Shown here in pieces: positions 46,484-55,942 of a stretch of 64,000 bases of DNA. Positions within the stretch are counted from its first letter, which is position 1, and each line of letters begins with the position of its first letter. This DNA is from Calothrix parasitica NIES-267 (GTDB lineage: Bacteria > Cyanobacteriota > Cyanobacteriia > Cyanobacteriales > Nostocaceae). The translations under genes and the position numbers were made by a program. The stretch covers positions 3,131,346-3,195,345 of the forward strand of contig NZ_AP018227.1 of the NCBI RefSeq assembly GCF_002368095.1, read 5' to 3'. Below the pieces are notes generated by a model. The model was not told where the DNA came from, did no database searches, and saw only the letters and a list, made by a program, of their open reading frames with translations.

Positions 46484-47680
46484 ATGCGTCTTTTAATTAT
46501 TGACTATGCTGGCGATTACCGCGAGGTATATCACAAGATTCAGAAGGGTGAAGTTGAAACATATCATAGTCACAAATATGTCATTAATACTGCGACCAAA
46601 ATTAGCCAGCAAATTGATGAATTAGCATTAGTCTGTTGCAATACAAAACAAATATACAATGAAAAAATCGCACCCAATTTGCGAGTCATTTCTGGAGGAG
46701 TTGAACCCTATCAAAATCCCACTAAAGTTATAGAAATTATCGAAAGTCAACAACCAACTCATTTAATAGTTAGATTCCCAATTAAAAATTTGTTTCACTG
46801 GGGAATCAAGCATCAAGTCAAAATAATGGGATTATTTGCAGATTCTTTTGTCCCAAGAGGTTGGAAATCACAGATTAAAAACTATACTTGGAAAAAATTA
46901 TTAAACCATCAGCAAATAGATTGGGTAGGAAACCATGGATTAAATGCTTCTTATTCCTTGCAAAACATAGGTGTTAATCCAGATAAAATCATTCCTTGGG
47001 ATTGGGTGCGTAAATTTACTCCACAACCTTATACACCCAAACATTTATCATCAAATTCCGAGGTTAGAAACTTAGTTTATGTAGGCTTAATCGTTGATAC
47101 TAAAGGTGTAGGAGAAATTCTCGAAGCAGTAGCACAATTGCGTCACATCCAACCAATAAAATTAAAAATAGCGGGTAACGGTGACATAGAAAAATTTCAG
47201 CATCGTGCAGAACAATTACAAATAGCCGAACAAGTAGAATTTTTAGGATTAGTATCGCAAACCCGTGTTATGGAATTAATGCGTGATGCAGATGCAGTGG
47301 TAATTCCGAGTTGGCATGAATATTCTGAAGGTTGTCCGGCTACAATGTATCAGTCATTTTGCGCTCATACTCCGATTATTGCTTCTGACCATCCTATGCT
47401 TCTTGGAAATTTAGTACATCGTCAAAATGCAATGGTATTCCCAGAGCGCAAATCAAAGTTACTCGCTCAATGCATCCAGGAACTATTTGCCGATTCTGAG
47501 CTATATCATCAAATATCTCTCAGGAGTGAAGCCTCATGGGAAAATTTACAAATGACCGTCAAGTGGGGAGATTTAATTACAAATTGGCTATTCGACTCAC
47601 CAGCCAATCAAAAATGGTTAAGCGAACGCAGTTTATCGTCAGGTTTGTATAGCCAACCCAAACTCAACAGCTTTGTCTGA
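46484..47680 (+). CDS. Glycosyltransferase family 4 with altered E-x7-E motif
   Basis: 398-aa GT-B enzyme. LVYVGLIVDTKGVGEILEAVAQL begins the donor domain, and VVIPSWHEYSEGCPATMYQSF (about 285-305) is the catalytic-loop region. The second acidic residue of the E-x7-E motif is Gln here (EGCPATMYQ), which may lower or change activity. The N-terminus (LLIIDYAGDYREVYHKI) resembles capsule-type transferases. It follows the flippase by 174 bp. Confidence 0.8.
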   Translation: MRLLIIDYAGDYREVYHKIQKGEVETYHSHKYVINTATKISQQIDELALVCCNTKQIYNEKIAPNLRVISGGVEPYQNPTKVIEIIESQQPTHLIVRFPIKNLFHWGIKHQVKIMGLFADSFVPRGWKSQIKNYTWKKLLNHQQIDWVGNHGLNASYSLQNIGVNPDKIIPWDWVRKFTPQPYTPKHLSSNSEVRNLVYVGLIVDTKGVGEILEAVAQLRHIQPIKLKIAGNGDIEKFQHRAEQLQIAEQVEFLGLVSQTRVMELMRDADAVVIPSWHEYSEGCPATMYQSFCAHTPIIASDHPMLLGNLVHRQNAMVFPERKSKLLAQCIQELFADSELYHQISLRSEASWENLQMTVKWGDLITNWLFDSPANQKWLSERSLSSGLYSQPKLNSFV

Positions 47681-47775
47681 TATTTTCTAATATCAGACAA
47701 TTAATCTTTTATAAAAATTGCTTCGATAATTCAACTAGAGTTTATACGAAAGTTTCAGGGATTTACCTTTGTGCA

Positions 47776-47840
47776 TAGTTTATTTTTTGTTTATTCGCTA
47801 TAGTTTGAGGTTTGGATTGCCTATTCAATAATTATTTTGA
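47776..47840 (+). pseudogene. Relic of a flippase 3' end
   Basis: TAGTTTATTTTTTGTTTATTCGCTATAG... to AATAATTATTTT matches the last 65 bp of the flippase gene (46246-46310) at roughly 80 percent by eye. It indicates a past duplication or a lost second flippase gene. The rest of 47681-48023 is AT-rich without genes. Confidence 0.7.
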
Positions 47841-48023
47841 TTTAAAGGCAAGGGCTAAATCTTAAATGTTCTCACAATTTTGGTAACGATTATATTTTCT
47901 GAGTATTTAACCATTCTCAATAAAATATTGGAATTATAATATATTTCTTAGTTGCTTCAATTCGCGAATGAAAAAAATATTCATAAAAAAGTAAATTTTA
48001 CTTAATAAATCATAGAAGTTGTA

Positions 48024-49268
48024 ATGCCGAAATCTCTTCGAGTTCTTTTCGCTGTCGGTCCTGAAAATGTTATTGATGCTTATAAATACTGGGTTAAAGG
48101 TGAAGATTCACCTTCACAAGTATCGGTTTTTTACTCAAGCCAATTTTTTGACGTTTGTGAAAAGTTGAATGCTAAAGGTTATGTAATTGCACAGTCCACT
48201 GAAAAAGAATTAATCCAAGATAAGCATTTTATTGTAGAACGTCGTCCAGTTCCGTTTCCCAATGCTTCTGGAATTCTTTATCACTTGAGACAAATTTGGT
48301 GTGGATTACACCTGCTTGTAAGTGCAATTCGTTTTCGAGCTAATTTTGTAATTGCATCAACGGGGACAAGCTATTGGTTTATGTTTTCGTTATTCTCTTG
48401 GCTGGGAATAAAAGTGATTCCATCGGTTCACTGTACTTTGTGGCATAAATATTTACCAGTACGTAAAATTCATAAATCGATTTTGGCACTTAGTCGCAAT
48501 TTCTTTGCTTCAGATTGTCAAGCAATAATGGCAGTTTCTCATGATATATCGCAACAAATTTCTCAACTAACAGCCGATTGTCATCAACCGATTTTAGAGT
48601 TCTTTCCTACATTTCGTCGCGCAAATTTCGCTTCCATAAAAGCTCCATCTACATCGCACTCGCCTTTTCTAATTCTTTTCGCAGGTAGAATTGAGGAAAA
48701 TAAAGGCGTATTCGATGTCTTGGAAATTGCCAAACGCTTCGCAAAAATAGGTCTTACAGACATAACTTTTCATATTTGTGGTACGGGTTCAGTATTAGAA
48801 TCTTTACGTTCGGCTGCAAAAGAAGCTGGAGTTGATTCTATTTTCTTGTGTCATGGTTACTGCACCAAACCCCAAATGCGAGATATGTTTAATCGTTGTC
48901 ATGTTGTAATAGTTCCTACTAGAAAAGACTTTATCGAAGGATTTAATAAGGTTGTATGCGAAGGTATTTTATCCGGTCGTCCAGTTGTGACTTCATCAGT
49001 TTGTCCGTCTTTGTCTTACATGGGTGATGCAGCAATTGAGGTTCCCCCAGATGATACTCAATCTTACGGTGATGCTTTACTATCGTTGTATCAAGATGAG
49101 CAACTTTACAAACAAAAAAGACGCGCTTGTCTACAAGTGCAAGAAAAATTTTACGACCAAAAGAAAAGTTGGGGTTTTGCTCTAGAATCTATATTGAATA
49201 CTGTTAATGAAAAAGAGCATAAAAAATTGTCTTCTCAAATGAATTCGAGATATTATCAAAATAGATAA
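48024..49268 (+). CDS. Glycosyltransferase family 4
   Basis: 414-aa GT-B enzyme. The donor domain has LILFAGRIEENKGVFDVLE (about 212-230) and a complete E-x7-E motif in IEGFNKVVCEGILSGRPVV. The N-terminal half contains a hydrophobic stretch (about 90-135) that may sit on the membrane, as in WaaG-like enzymes. The basic C-terminal tail (KEHKKLSSQMNSRYYQNR) looks flexible. Last gene of the exopolysaccharide cluster; a 700-bp repeat-bearing spacer follows. Confidence 0.82.
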   Translation: MPKSLRVLFAVGPENVIDAYKYWVKGEDSPSQVSVFYSSQFFDVCEKLNAKGYVIAQSTEKELIQDKHFIVERRPVPFPNASGILYHLRQIWCGLHLLVSAIRFRANFVIASTGTSYWFMFSLFSWLGIKVIPSVHCTLWHKYLPVRKIHKSILALSRNFFASDCQAIMAVSHDISQQISQLTADCHQPILEFFPTFRRANFASIKAPSTSHSPFLILFAGRIEENKGVFDVLEIAKRFAKIGLTDITFHICGTGSVLESLRSAAKEAGVDSIFLCHGYCTKPQMRDMFNRCHVVIVPTRKDFIEGFNKVVCEGILSGRPVVTSSVCPSLSYMGDAAIEVPPDDTQSYGDALLSLYQDEQLYKQKRRACLQVQEKFYDQKKSWGFALESILNTVNEKEHKKLSSQMNSRYYQNR

Positions 49269-49965
49269 TTATTAATTCCATCGGTTAGTTATTACTAAGT
49301 AATCCTTATTTATTATGGAATCAGCGCTTGCTTTCTAGTCTTTATATAGCCCTTTTAATACTTGATTATGGCTTCGGTTTTGGATTGTAAATTTAATTAG
49401 TATTTTAATTTTAATTTTAGACAAACTACATCTGTAGGAAAATTCAACAAACAAAATGTCTCACCGACAGTGTGGGGAATTTTATTGTCTGTAAGCGCGA
49501 TAGAAAGTTGTAGCAAGGTCAATAAGTAGGTAGACAAAAATATTTGTGTCATTGCGAGCGATAGCGTTAGCGGAGCGTGTCCGCTAGCGTAGCGTGTCCC
49601 GCAGGGACATTAGGACATAGCAATCTCAGAGTGTTGCGATGATCCACACCCTACGGGTGAATGCTTCGTTTCACGTAGTGACCCTCGCAATGACAAATAT
49701 ACAATTAATTTTGTCTAAGTACTTAAAGCGATACTTCTTGAGAAATAGCCCTATTTACCTAAATTATTCCTGACGAAAGATTTATTTACAAAACTTAAAG
49801 TGCAAAATCATAGTTACCAGCTACGAGTGATTAAACAGTACTTCTTACTCGATAAATGCCGATTGCTATTTAGGTATTAACTATTAGCCAAAAGCAGTAA
49901 GAGCAGAGTATGTTTATTCCCTAAACCTGTTTCTATAATTTACTTTTTAGGTTTTACATAAAGAT
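49269..49965. other. 700-bp spacer with REP-like element
   Basis: The REP-like element at 49549-49692 runs from GTCATTGCGAGCGATAGCG to CCCTCGCAATGAC and includes GCGTGTCCGCTAGCGTAGCG and GATCCACACCC. The remainder is AT-rich and should contain the promoter of the GH13 gene. No gene is supported. Confidence 0.65.
49549..49692. repeat. REP-like palindromic element (TGTCATTGCGAG family)
   Basis: Ends are complementary (GTCATTGCGAG / CTCGCAATGAC). The GATGATCCACACCC segment is shared in inverse orientation with the copy at 18971-19070. Confidence 0.75.
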
Positions 49966-51624
49966 ATGTCAGAGTCTATTGAATTTAAACTCTTTGCTCC
50001 TTATAGCAAAGAAGCAGCTTTACTTGGTTCCTTCAGAAATTGGGAACCAATTGATATGGAAAAAGGCAAAGATGGTTATTTCCGAGTCACAGTTGATTTA
50101 GAAGACGGTGTATATCAATATAAGTTCAAAGTACGCTCCAAGTCTTGGTTTTTTGAAGAAGATGAATGGGTAGACGTAACCGACCCTTACGCAACTGATA
50201 TTGATGCTTTAGGTGGTTATGAAAATGGAATTATCCGAATTAAAGATGGGGAAAAAATTGTCGATACTTTTGTTTGGTTCCATGACGATAAACCTTTACC
50301 CCCAGATAATGAATTAGTCATCTATGAATTGCACGTTGCTGACTTTTCTGGTGGGGAAGATGATAAATATCCCCGTGGAAAATATCAACACGTTATCGAA
50401 AAGTTAGATTATTTAGTAGAGTTGGGAATTAACGCGATTGAGTTAATGCCAATTAAAGAATATCCTGGCGATTATAGCTGGGGATATAACCCCCGTCATT
50501 TCTTCGCAACTGAAACCAGTTATGGTGAAACTGCGGATTTAAAGAAGTTGATTGATGAATGTCATGGTAAAGGAATTAGAGTTTTGATGGATGGTATTTA
50601 CAACCATTCGGAAGCATCTTCCCCTTTGACACAAATCGACCACGATTATTGGTACCACCACGAACCCCGCGACCCCGATAATAACTGGGGACCCGAATTT
50701 AATTATGAAAAATATGATGATAATTTAGATACTTATCCAGCGCGAAAATTTATTGGCGATACAGTGCGTTTCTGGATTGAAGAGTATCATATTGATGGTA
50801 TTCGTTACGATGCAGCAAGGCAAATTGCTAACTACGATTTCATGCATTGGATAGTAGATGAAGCCAAAAAAAATGCTGGTGCAAAACCTTTTTATAATAT
50901 CGCCGAACATATCCCTGAAACTACCAGTATTACCAATTTAGATGGCCCAATGGATGGTTGTTGGCACGATAGTTTTTATCATTGCATCAGGGAACATATT
51001 TGTGGTGATAAGTTTGATTTAGAAGAACTCAAAGATGTCATTGATTGTAAGCGTCAAGGCTTCATGGGTGCGACAAACGTTGTTAATTACATCACCAACC
51101 ACGACCACGATAGAATTATGGTCGAGTTGGGAGAGCGCGGATTTTTTGATGAGGAAGCGTTTCATCGATTAAAGTTTGCAGCAGCTATTTTAATGACAGC
51201 AGTTGGTGTACCAATGTTGTGGATGGGACAAGAATTTGGTGAATACAAACCTCAGACTCCAGAGTCATCAAAAATCGAATGGGGATTGTTAGAGAATGAT
51301 TTGAATAAAGGATTGTTTGAATATTACAAAGGTTTAATCCACCTGCGTAAAAACAATCATGCTTTATATGGAGAAAATATCGAATTCATTCACGAAAATC
51401 CTGAAGCTAAAGTATTAGCATATACCCGTTGGAATGACGAGGGTTCTCGTGTTGTCGTTGTCGCAAACTTCTCCGAAGATTTCTTAGCTGGTTATCAAGT
51501 TCCAAACTTCCCTGCTGCGGGTAAATGGCACGAATGGACTGCAAACTATGATATCGAAGCAGGAGACGATGGTATTATGACCGATTTAGGACCAAATGAA
51601 GCAAAAGTTTTCGTTTGGGGTTAA
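49966..51624 (+). CDS. GH13 alpha-amylase-family enzyme with N-terminal CBM48 (branching-enzyme-like)
   Basis: 552-aa cytosolic enzyme acting on alpha-1,4-glucan (glycogen metabolism). Residues about 5-90 form a CBM48-like glycogen-binding domain (FKLFAPYSKEAALLGSFRNW). The (beta/alpha)8 barrel follows, with MDGIYNH near 210, nucleophile D282 in DGIRYDAAR, acid E314 in IAEHIPET and D380 in TNHDHDR. A short C-terminal beta domain ends at VFVWG. It is shorter than classical GlgB (about 640-760 aa). Branching enzyme, GH13 amylase or trehalohydrolase-like activity are all possible. No signal peptide. A clear terminator follows. Confidence 0.85.
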   Translation: MSESIEFKLFAPYSKEAALLGSFRNWEPIDMEKGKDGYFRVTVDLEDGVYQYKFKVRSKSWFFEEDEWVDVTDPYATDIDALGGYENGIIRIKDGEKIVDTFVWFHDDKPLPPDNELVIYELHVADFSGGEDDKYPRGKYQHVIEKLDYLVELGINAIELMPIKEYPGDYSWGYNPRHFFATETSYGETADLKKLIDECHGKGIRVLMDGIYNHSEASSPLTQIDHDYWYHHEPRDPDNNWGPEFNYEKYDDNLDTYPARKFIGDTVRFWIEEYHIDGIRYDAARQIANYDFMHWIVDEAKKNAGAKPFYNIAEHIPETTSITNLDGPMDGCWHDSFYHCIREHICGDKFDLEELKDVIDCKRQGFMGATNVVNYITNHDHDRIMVELGERGFFDEEAFHRLKFAAAILMTAVGVPMLWMGQEFGEYKPQTPESSKIEWGLLENDLNKGLFEYYKGLIHLRKNNHALYGENIEFIHENPEAKVLAYTRWNDEGSRVVVVANFSEDFLAGYQVPNFPAAGKWHEWTANYDIEAGDDGIMTDLGPNEAKVFVWG

Positions 51625-52069
51625 ATAAAGCTGACTTTGAGCAATAGTAATGGATTAATCATAGCTTTTGATATTACAACTTAAAGCATTTCATAAACCC
51701 GGTTTTTAAAATAAACCGGGTTTTTCAATGATTGAAAATTTGAATTAAATTAAATATAAACTCCTAACCCCTTCCCTATTCTAAAAATAGAGTCAGATTT
51801 ATAGCCTTTTTCCTGTAACAAGAGATGTCGATACCAGTAATTAATTTATTGTAACAATAGGGAAAACCACTACATATCTAACGATTCAGGCTCTTTTAAT
51901 ATCAAAATCCGAAATATCCAAATGGAAAGCTGTATAAAAAATTATATCGCCAGATCGGGCTAAATAATTATCAATCAAAACTTGCATTCATATTTATTTG
52001 TAGGTGACAGATTATTTGCTGTCGTCAAAATATTAATGTCTAAATTTAAAACTTATTAACAGCAAGCAT
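51625..52069. other. Spacer between GH13 and the PAS-LuxR gene
   Basis: Apart from the terminator at 51695 I see only AT-rich sequence. It should contain the promoter of the regulator. Confidence 0.5.
51695..51725 (+). terminator. Rho-independent terminator after the GH13 gene
   Basis: AAACCCGGTTT...AAACCGGGTTTTT, an 11-bp stem with a short A/T loop and T run, 70 bp past the stop. Confidence 0.9.
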
Positions 52070-52645
52070 ATGAATACTTTAATCAATACTGCAACACAGC
52101 TAGATGAAAACTATTTAGAAGAACTCAGTTTGCTACAAAAAGTAGTTGATAACTTAGAAGATGGTGTTTTAATCTTAACAGAAACTGGTGAATTAATTCA
52201 CGCTAATTCTAGTGCTTACAATATTTGTAGCCAAATTAAACCATATAGTTTCAATAAAAATTTTGTTCCGTCTGTAATTTGGAACCGCTGTAAATCTTTG
52301 ATTCAAAATCAATCAAAATCTAATAATTCAATAATATGGTCGGAAGATATTGTTGTTAATCAGTCACTAATCTTTCGTTTGAGGATAAGACGATTCAATT
52401 TAGAGTTATCAGAACAACCATTGCTGTTAATCATAATCGAGAATCGTTACGAATCCTTAAAAAATGTGGCTTTATCCGAAGCTTATAAATACCATTTGAC
52501 GCAACGTGAAACGGAAATATGGAGTCTCTACCGAGCTACATCTAGCTATAAACAAATTGCCGATAAACTTTTTATTACTGTTAATACGGTTAAAAAGCAC
52601 ATCAAAAATATTCGCGCTAAGCAACAAAGAATTTATCCTTTTTAA
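52070..52645 (+). CDS. PAS-LuxR type transcriptional regulator
   Basis: 191-aa regulator. Residues about 22-118 look like a PAS fold (LQKVVDNLEDGVLILTETGELIHANSSAYNIC), and about 135-187 are a LuxR/NarL helix-turn-helix (LTQRETEIWSLYRATSSYKQIADKLFITVNTVKKHIKNI). It lacks a receiver domain, so it senses its signal directly or through a partner. Common in cyanobacteria; target genes unknown. Stand-alone gene with no clear ribosome site. Confidence 0.85.
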   Translation: MNTLINTATQLDENYLEELSLLQKVVDNLEDGVLILTETGELIHANSSAYNICSQIKPYSFNKNFVPSVIWNRCKSLIQNQSKSNNSIIWSEDIVVNQSLIFRLRIRRFNLELSEQPLLLIIIENRYESLKNVALSEAYKYHLTQRETEIWSLYRATSSYKQIADKLFITVNTVKKHIKNIRAKQQRIYPF

Positions 52646-52953
52646 TTGAAGATAAGGAAATTGGGAATTGGGGGTTGGGAATAAGAAGTTACCTTATTTT
52701 TAGCCTGATTAAATTACAATATCAATTATATTTATGTGCACTTGATTCAAAACATAAAACTTATGGGAGACGTAATAGTCTTACGTCTCCCATAATGTGA
52801 AATCATAGTTTCATATTGCGATTGGACAATGCTTGATTTTTACTATTTGTTTTGCGTCTCAAGTACTAAAGATAAAAATACTTAATACCCCCGGAAGTTT
52901 CCGGGAGAGACAATATTTCATTGCATAAATCTAAAATTTTGTTTAAGTTTTAT
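52646..52953. other. 308-bp spacer between convergent genes
   Basis: It holds the 15-bp-stem hairpin at 52761 and, on the minus-strand gene's side, a CCCGGAA-ACT-TTCCGGG hairpin near 52890-52906. No gene is seen. Confidence 0.55.
52761..52795. repeat. Dispersed hairpin TTATGGGAGACGTAA-TAGTC-TTACGTCTCCCATAA
   Basis: A perfect 15-bp stem. It belongs to the GGGAGACGT palindrome family that forms the core of the 131-bp MITEs. It lies between convergent genes and could act as a bidirectional terminator, though no T run follows. Confidence 0.85.
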
Positions 52954-53433
52954 CTACCGAGAACTAGGCTTGTTTTGTATGCGGATTAATGCCTTATGAA
53001 TTTGCATTTTTAAACTATCATCAGTTCGTAGTTGCAAGGTAATACCGTTAAAGCGCTTAACACTCAGACCGCTACCTCTAACAATCTTTTGAGAATCTTG
53101 ACAATAATTTTTTGCAATATTTCTTGCTTCTCGTGAAGATAAACTAGTTATAGTTTTAGGTCGATTACAAATAATCGCAGGGACTTTACCCCCAGAAAGT
53201 TTTTTAATTTCATCAAATGCTTGAACGCGGTTTTGCTCAATCATTAATAAAGCTTTAGAATACTTAACTATTTCAGAATCGTTAACTGTTTTAGGAGTCT
53301 GAGCATCAGCTTTTACACTCGAAACGATACTGCTAGCAGTAAAACCTAAAGTAGCTAAAGTACCTATCAAAAAAGACTTATAAAGCATTCGAGCGATGTT
53401 AATTTCCTTGGAAGTATGAGTAATTCTCTTCAT
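52954..53433 (-). CDS. DUF4168 family exported protein
   Basis: 159-aa protein. The N-terminus has a basic stretch then a hydrophobic signal segment (about 16-40, FLIGTLATLGFTASSIVSSV) ending near ADAQ, so it is probably exported. The mature part fits DUF4168: KYSKALLMIEQNRVQAFDEIKKLSGGKVPAIIC, AKNYCQDSQKIVRGSGLSVKRFNGI and a final helix KMQIHKALIRIQ. The two conserved cysteines (about 93 and 115) may pair. Function unknown; frequent in cyanobacteria and related marine bacteria. A later ATG at MLYKSFLIG (residue 16) would give a shorter signal peptide. Confidence 0.8.
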   Translation of the reverse strand: MKRITHTSKEINIARMLYKSFLIGTLATLGFTASSIVSSVKADAQTPKTVNDSEIVKYSKALLMIEQNRVQAFDEIKKLSGGKVPAIICNRPKTITSLSSREARNIAKNYCQDSQKIVRGSGLSVKRFNGITLQLRTDDSLKMQIHKALIRIQNKPSSR

Positions 53434-53547
53434 ATGCTGTGTGATAATTAATTACAGTAAGAAGATGTTAATCACTTTGAATTGATAAGAGCTTGAGTTG
53501 TTCCCTTAAAAAATCGAAAAAACCAAACAAATATTCAGCAAATATAT

Positions 53548-54540
53548 TTATTGTCGGCTTTTTTGGCATATTTGGCACAACTCTATGACTTTAGTTTGGA
53601 GTGTTAAAGTTTGTGGGCTTCCCTGTTTTAGATTAACTTCTAATTCCAATAATATGGGTAAACAGGATATGAGTTGCTGTGCTGAAAGAAACCGAATTTC
53701 TTGCTGTAAATATTTAATCCGAAAATGATTGCGAATTTCAGCAGCACTTGCTATAGCTTTTGGATCGCGTTCGCCAGTTTCCATCATAATCCTAACCCAC
53801 AACCAAGTACGAAATTGACCGATGAGAGTGGCAACTATTCGTAAAGAAGGTTCGTAAGCACTCATTAAATCCGCAACTAAACTTAATGCTTTTGCTGTAT
53901 CTCCCATTCTAATAGCACCAGCTAATTGTAAGCTGTTTTGAGTCGAGTTTTGAACTAATTGAGATGCTTTCTCAACATCTAATGCTTGATTACTACCTTG
54001 CACGTAAAGCTGCAATTTTTGCAATTCATTGTAAAGTAAGCGAGTATCGTTACCTATAGCTTCCACTAAAAAATCCGCACAGCTTGAAGTGATTTTGATT
54101 CCAAGAGATTTAGCAGCATCATTGACATCTTGTTTTAGTAAATCAGTTTTAAAAGGTGATGTAAGTCCGAACTCGCGAATTTGGGCAAACTCTTTTAATA
54201 ATTTTGTTGTTTTTAGTCTTTCGTCAGGTTTACTAGGACTAGTAATTAATAAATAGGAATTATCTGGAATTACAGGTAAAGTGCGCTGTAGCTCAGATAA
54301 CACGGTTTTATCCGATTGCTGAGCAATATTAGTATTCATCAGCCATACCAAACGTCCACCGCTTCCGAAAGGTGGTGTCATCGCTTGGTTTAGCGCTTCA
54401 ATTGCAGCATTAGGATAGTCTGGGGAAAAAGTCGTGTAGTTAAACGAACTCCAGCTTGCATCGAGAACCTCGTCCCGCAAATTGGCGATCGCCTTTTCCA
54501 TTTTAAAATCATCTTCGCCCCAGTAGATGTAAATTGGCAT
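53548..54540 (-). CDS. holA: DNA polymerase III delta subunit (clamp-loader)
   Basis: 330-aa HolA. It opens the beta clamp as part of the clamp-loader complex. The N-terminus MPIYIYWGEDDFKMEKAI is the family start. RLVWLMNTNIAQ, NSYLLITSPSKPDERLKTTKLLK and LVEAIGNDTRLLYNELQKLQLY are the domain I/II landmarks; the C-terminal helical domain (LAGAIRMGDTAKALSLV, RQFRTWLWV-like FRTWLWVRIMM) forms the collar. Like other delta subunits it lacks a P-loop. Single gene. Confidence 0.9.
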   Translation of the reverse strand: MPIYIYWGEDDFKMEKAIANLRDEVLDASWSSFNYTTFSPDYPNAAIEALNQAMTPPFGSGGRLVWLMNTNIAQQSDKTVLSELQRTLPVIPDNSYLLITSPSKPDERLKTTKLLKEFAQIREFGLTSPFKTDLLKQDVNDAAKSLGIKITSSCADFLVEAIGNDTRLLYNELQKLQLYVQGSNQALDVEKASQLVQNSTQNSLQLAGAIRMGDTAKALSLVADLMSAYEPSLRIVATLIGQFRTWLWVRIMMETGERDPKAIASAAEIRNHFRIKYLQQEIRFLSAQQLISCLPILLELEVNLKQGSPQTLTLQTKVIELCQICQKSRQ

Positions 54541-54910
54541 AGTGAAAATGGGTTAAAAAGAACTGTGGGGTAGGAGGTATAAGGTAGAAATTAGCGGTGA
54601 GTAAATAGCTTTACTCATAACTTTTCTCACTTATTATCTTGAATATACAGAGCTATTAAATAGGTAAGCAAAATTAATTATATATTTACTACTTAGTTAT
54701 ATAGCTGTTCCCTTTTCCCTATTCCCTATCCAAGCGAAATGTTAAATTAATTTTGCACGGGTACTTACCGCTTGATCTCTAACCTTTTATCAGTCCCTAG
54801 CTTTAGAATCAAAAATCTATAATTAAAAATCCAAAATCCAATATTTAATCTTGGTGAAACTGAGTAAGGTTGCCTACAATTTATGCAATGAGTGCTGGAG
54901 AATATGAAGG
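54541..54910. other. 370-bp spacer between holA and the DUF1868 gene
   Basis: Divergent promoters are expected. AT-rich, with a short AAAATCY-type repeat (about 54818-54850). No gene is seen. Confidence 0.5.
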
Positions 54911-55708
54911 TTGGACGATAATTATCAAACTTATATGAATCGGGTCGCGCGGATGACCCTACCGGAAGCTTACACTTCTCAAGTTCAGCATCTGAAGGAA
55001 TCTTCTAAGTTTACTTCAAATCCAGAACAGGGAAGAAAAGCTGCGTCTTTTCCTGGATATACATTAATTACCCCACCTAATGGCGAAGAGGATTCTGTAA
55101 ATTCTGTTTTTTACTCAAAATTGCGGGATTATCAGCAGGAAATTTTAAAGTTAACAATGAGTCATGATTTGATTGCTCCGGTACCGGACAATAGCTTTCA
55201 CATGACTTTAGCGGACTTGATTTGGGACAATGCTTATCGCGACCTGAAGGAGACCAATCCGGATTTTGAAACAAAATTAAAGTCTTGCTTTAACGATATT
55301 TTTCAACAATATCAAAATTCTTTAAACCCCAAAAATCCTCCAAAATGGCAAATGCTGGGATTGATGCTAATGCCGAGGGCTATAGCAGTTTGTTTGGTAC
55401 CGTTAGATAAGGACAGCTACGAGCAGATTGTTAGTTTACGTCGCGCAGTTTATCAAAATCCAAAACTAATAGCATTGGGTATCGAGCAACAATATAATTT
55501 CACAGCCCATGTAACTTTAGGTTACTTCGGCAAAATTCCATCAGACTTAAACCGTGCCGATTTCGCCACTAAGCTTTCAGAATTAAATCAAAAATGGACT
55601 GAAAATTTACCAACTCTAACCGTCAACCGGGCAGAATTATGTAAATTTGATGACATGACCCGTTATTATCGAGAATCAGATTCGCCAATTTTGGTTTTTG
55701 ATAACTAA
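54911..55708 (+). CDS. DUF1868 protein, 2H phosphoesterase-like
   Basis: 265-aa cytosolic protein with two HxT motifs, H97-M-T (SFHMTLADL) and H200-V-T (FTAHVTLGYFG), about 100 residues apart, as in the 2H phosphoesterase fold (RNA ligase/cyclic phosphodiesterase relatives). The assignment to DUF1868 rests on overall pattern. A phosphodiesterase on a cyclic nucleotide or 2',3'-cyclic end is inferred. It starts with TTG at 54911, with GAAGG immediately upstream; an ATG (MNRVARM) nine codons later is the alternative. Its stop codon lies inside the end of a MITE (55705). Confidence 0.75.
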   Translation: MDDNYQTYMNRVARMTLPEAYTSQVQHLKESSKFTSNPEQGRKAASFPGYTLITPPNGEEDSVNSVFYSKLRDYQQEILKLTMSHDLIAPVPDNSFHMTLADLIWDNAYRDLKETNPDFETKLKSCFNDIFQQYQNSLNPKNPPKWQMLGLMLMPRAIAVCLVPLDKDSYEQIVSLRRAVYQNPKLIALGIEQQYNFTAHVTLGYFGKIPSDLNRADFATKLSELNQKWTENLPTLTVNRAELCKFDDMTRYYRESDSPILVFDN

Positions 55709-55835
55709 TAGTTCATTTCATTAATTTTGACAGTTTTGTTTTCTACGGACGTAATGTAGAGACGTTATAAATAACGTCTCCCGACATTTCCAAAGAAAAC
55801 GCCACCATAGCCGAATTTATGAAACAGAACACTAG
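55705..55835 (+). mobile_element. 131-bp MITE, copy B
   Basis: Same length as copy A at 12008 but inverted. Ends are CTAATAGTTCATTTCATTAAT... and ...TTATGAAACAGAACACTAG; the core hairpin is GAGACGTTATAAATAACGTCTC. The DUF1868 stop (TAA at 55706-55708) lies in its left end. Confidence 0.85.
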
Positions 55836-55942
55836 TAGTTCACTTCAGAAATTCTGAAGGTTTCGTTTTTCCTATAACCCTAGGGAGACGTAGCACTGCT
55901 ACGTCTCTACAACCCGTCGGCATTAATGAAACGCACTACTGG
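55832..55942 (+). mobile_element. MITE relative C, abutting copy B
   Basis: It runs from CTAGTAGTTCACTTCAGAAATT to CATTAATGAAACGCACTACTGG with the core GGGAGACGTAGCACTGCTACGTCTCTAC. Its ends match the 131-bp family but the interior differs. It shares its first bases with the end of copy B. Confidence 0.7.
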
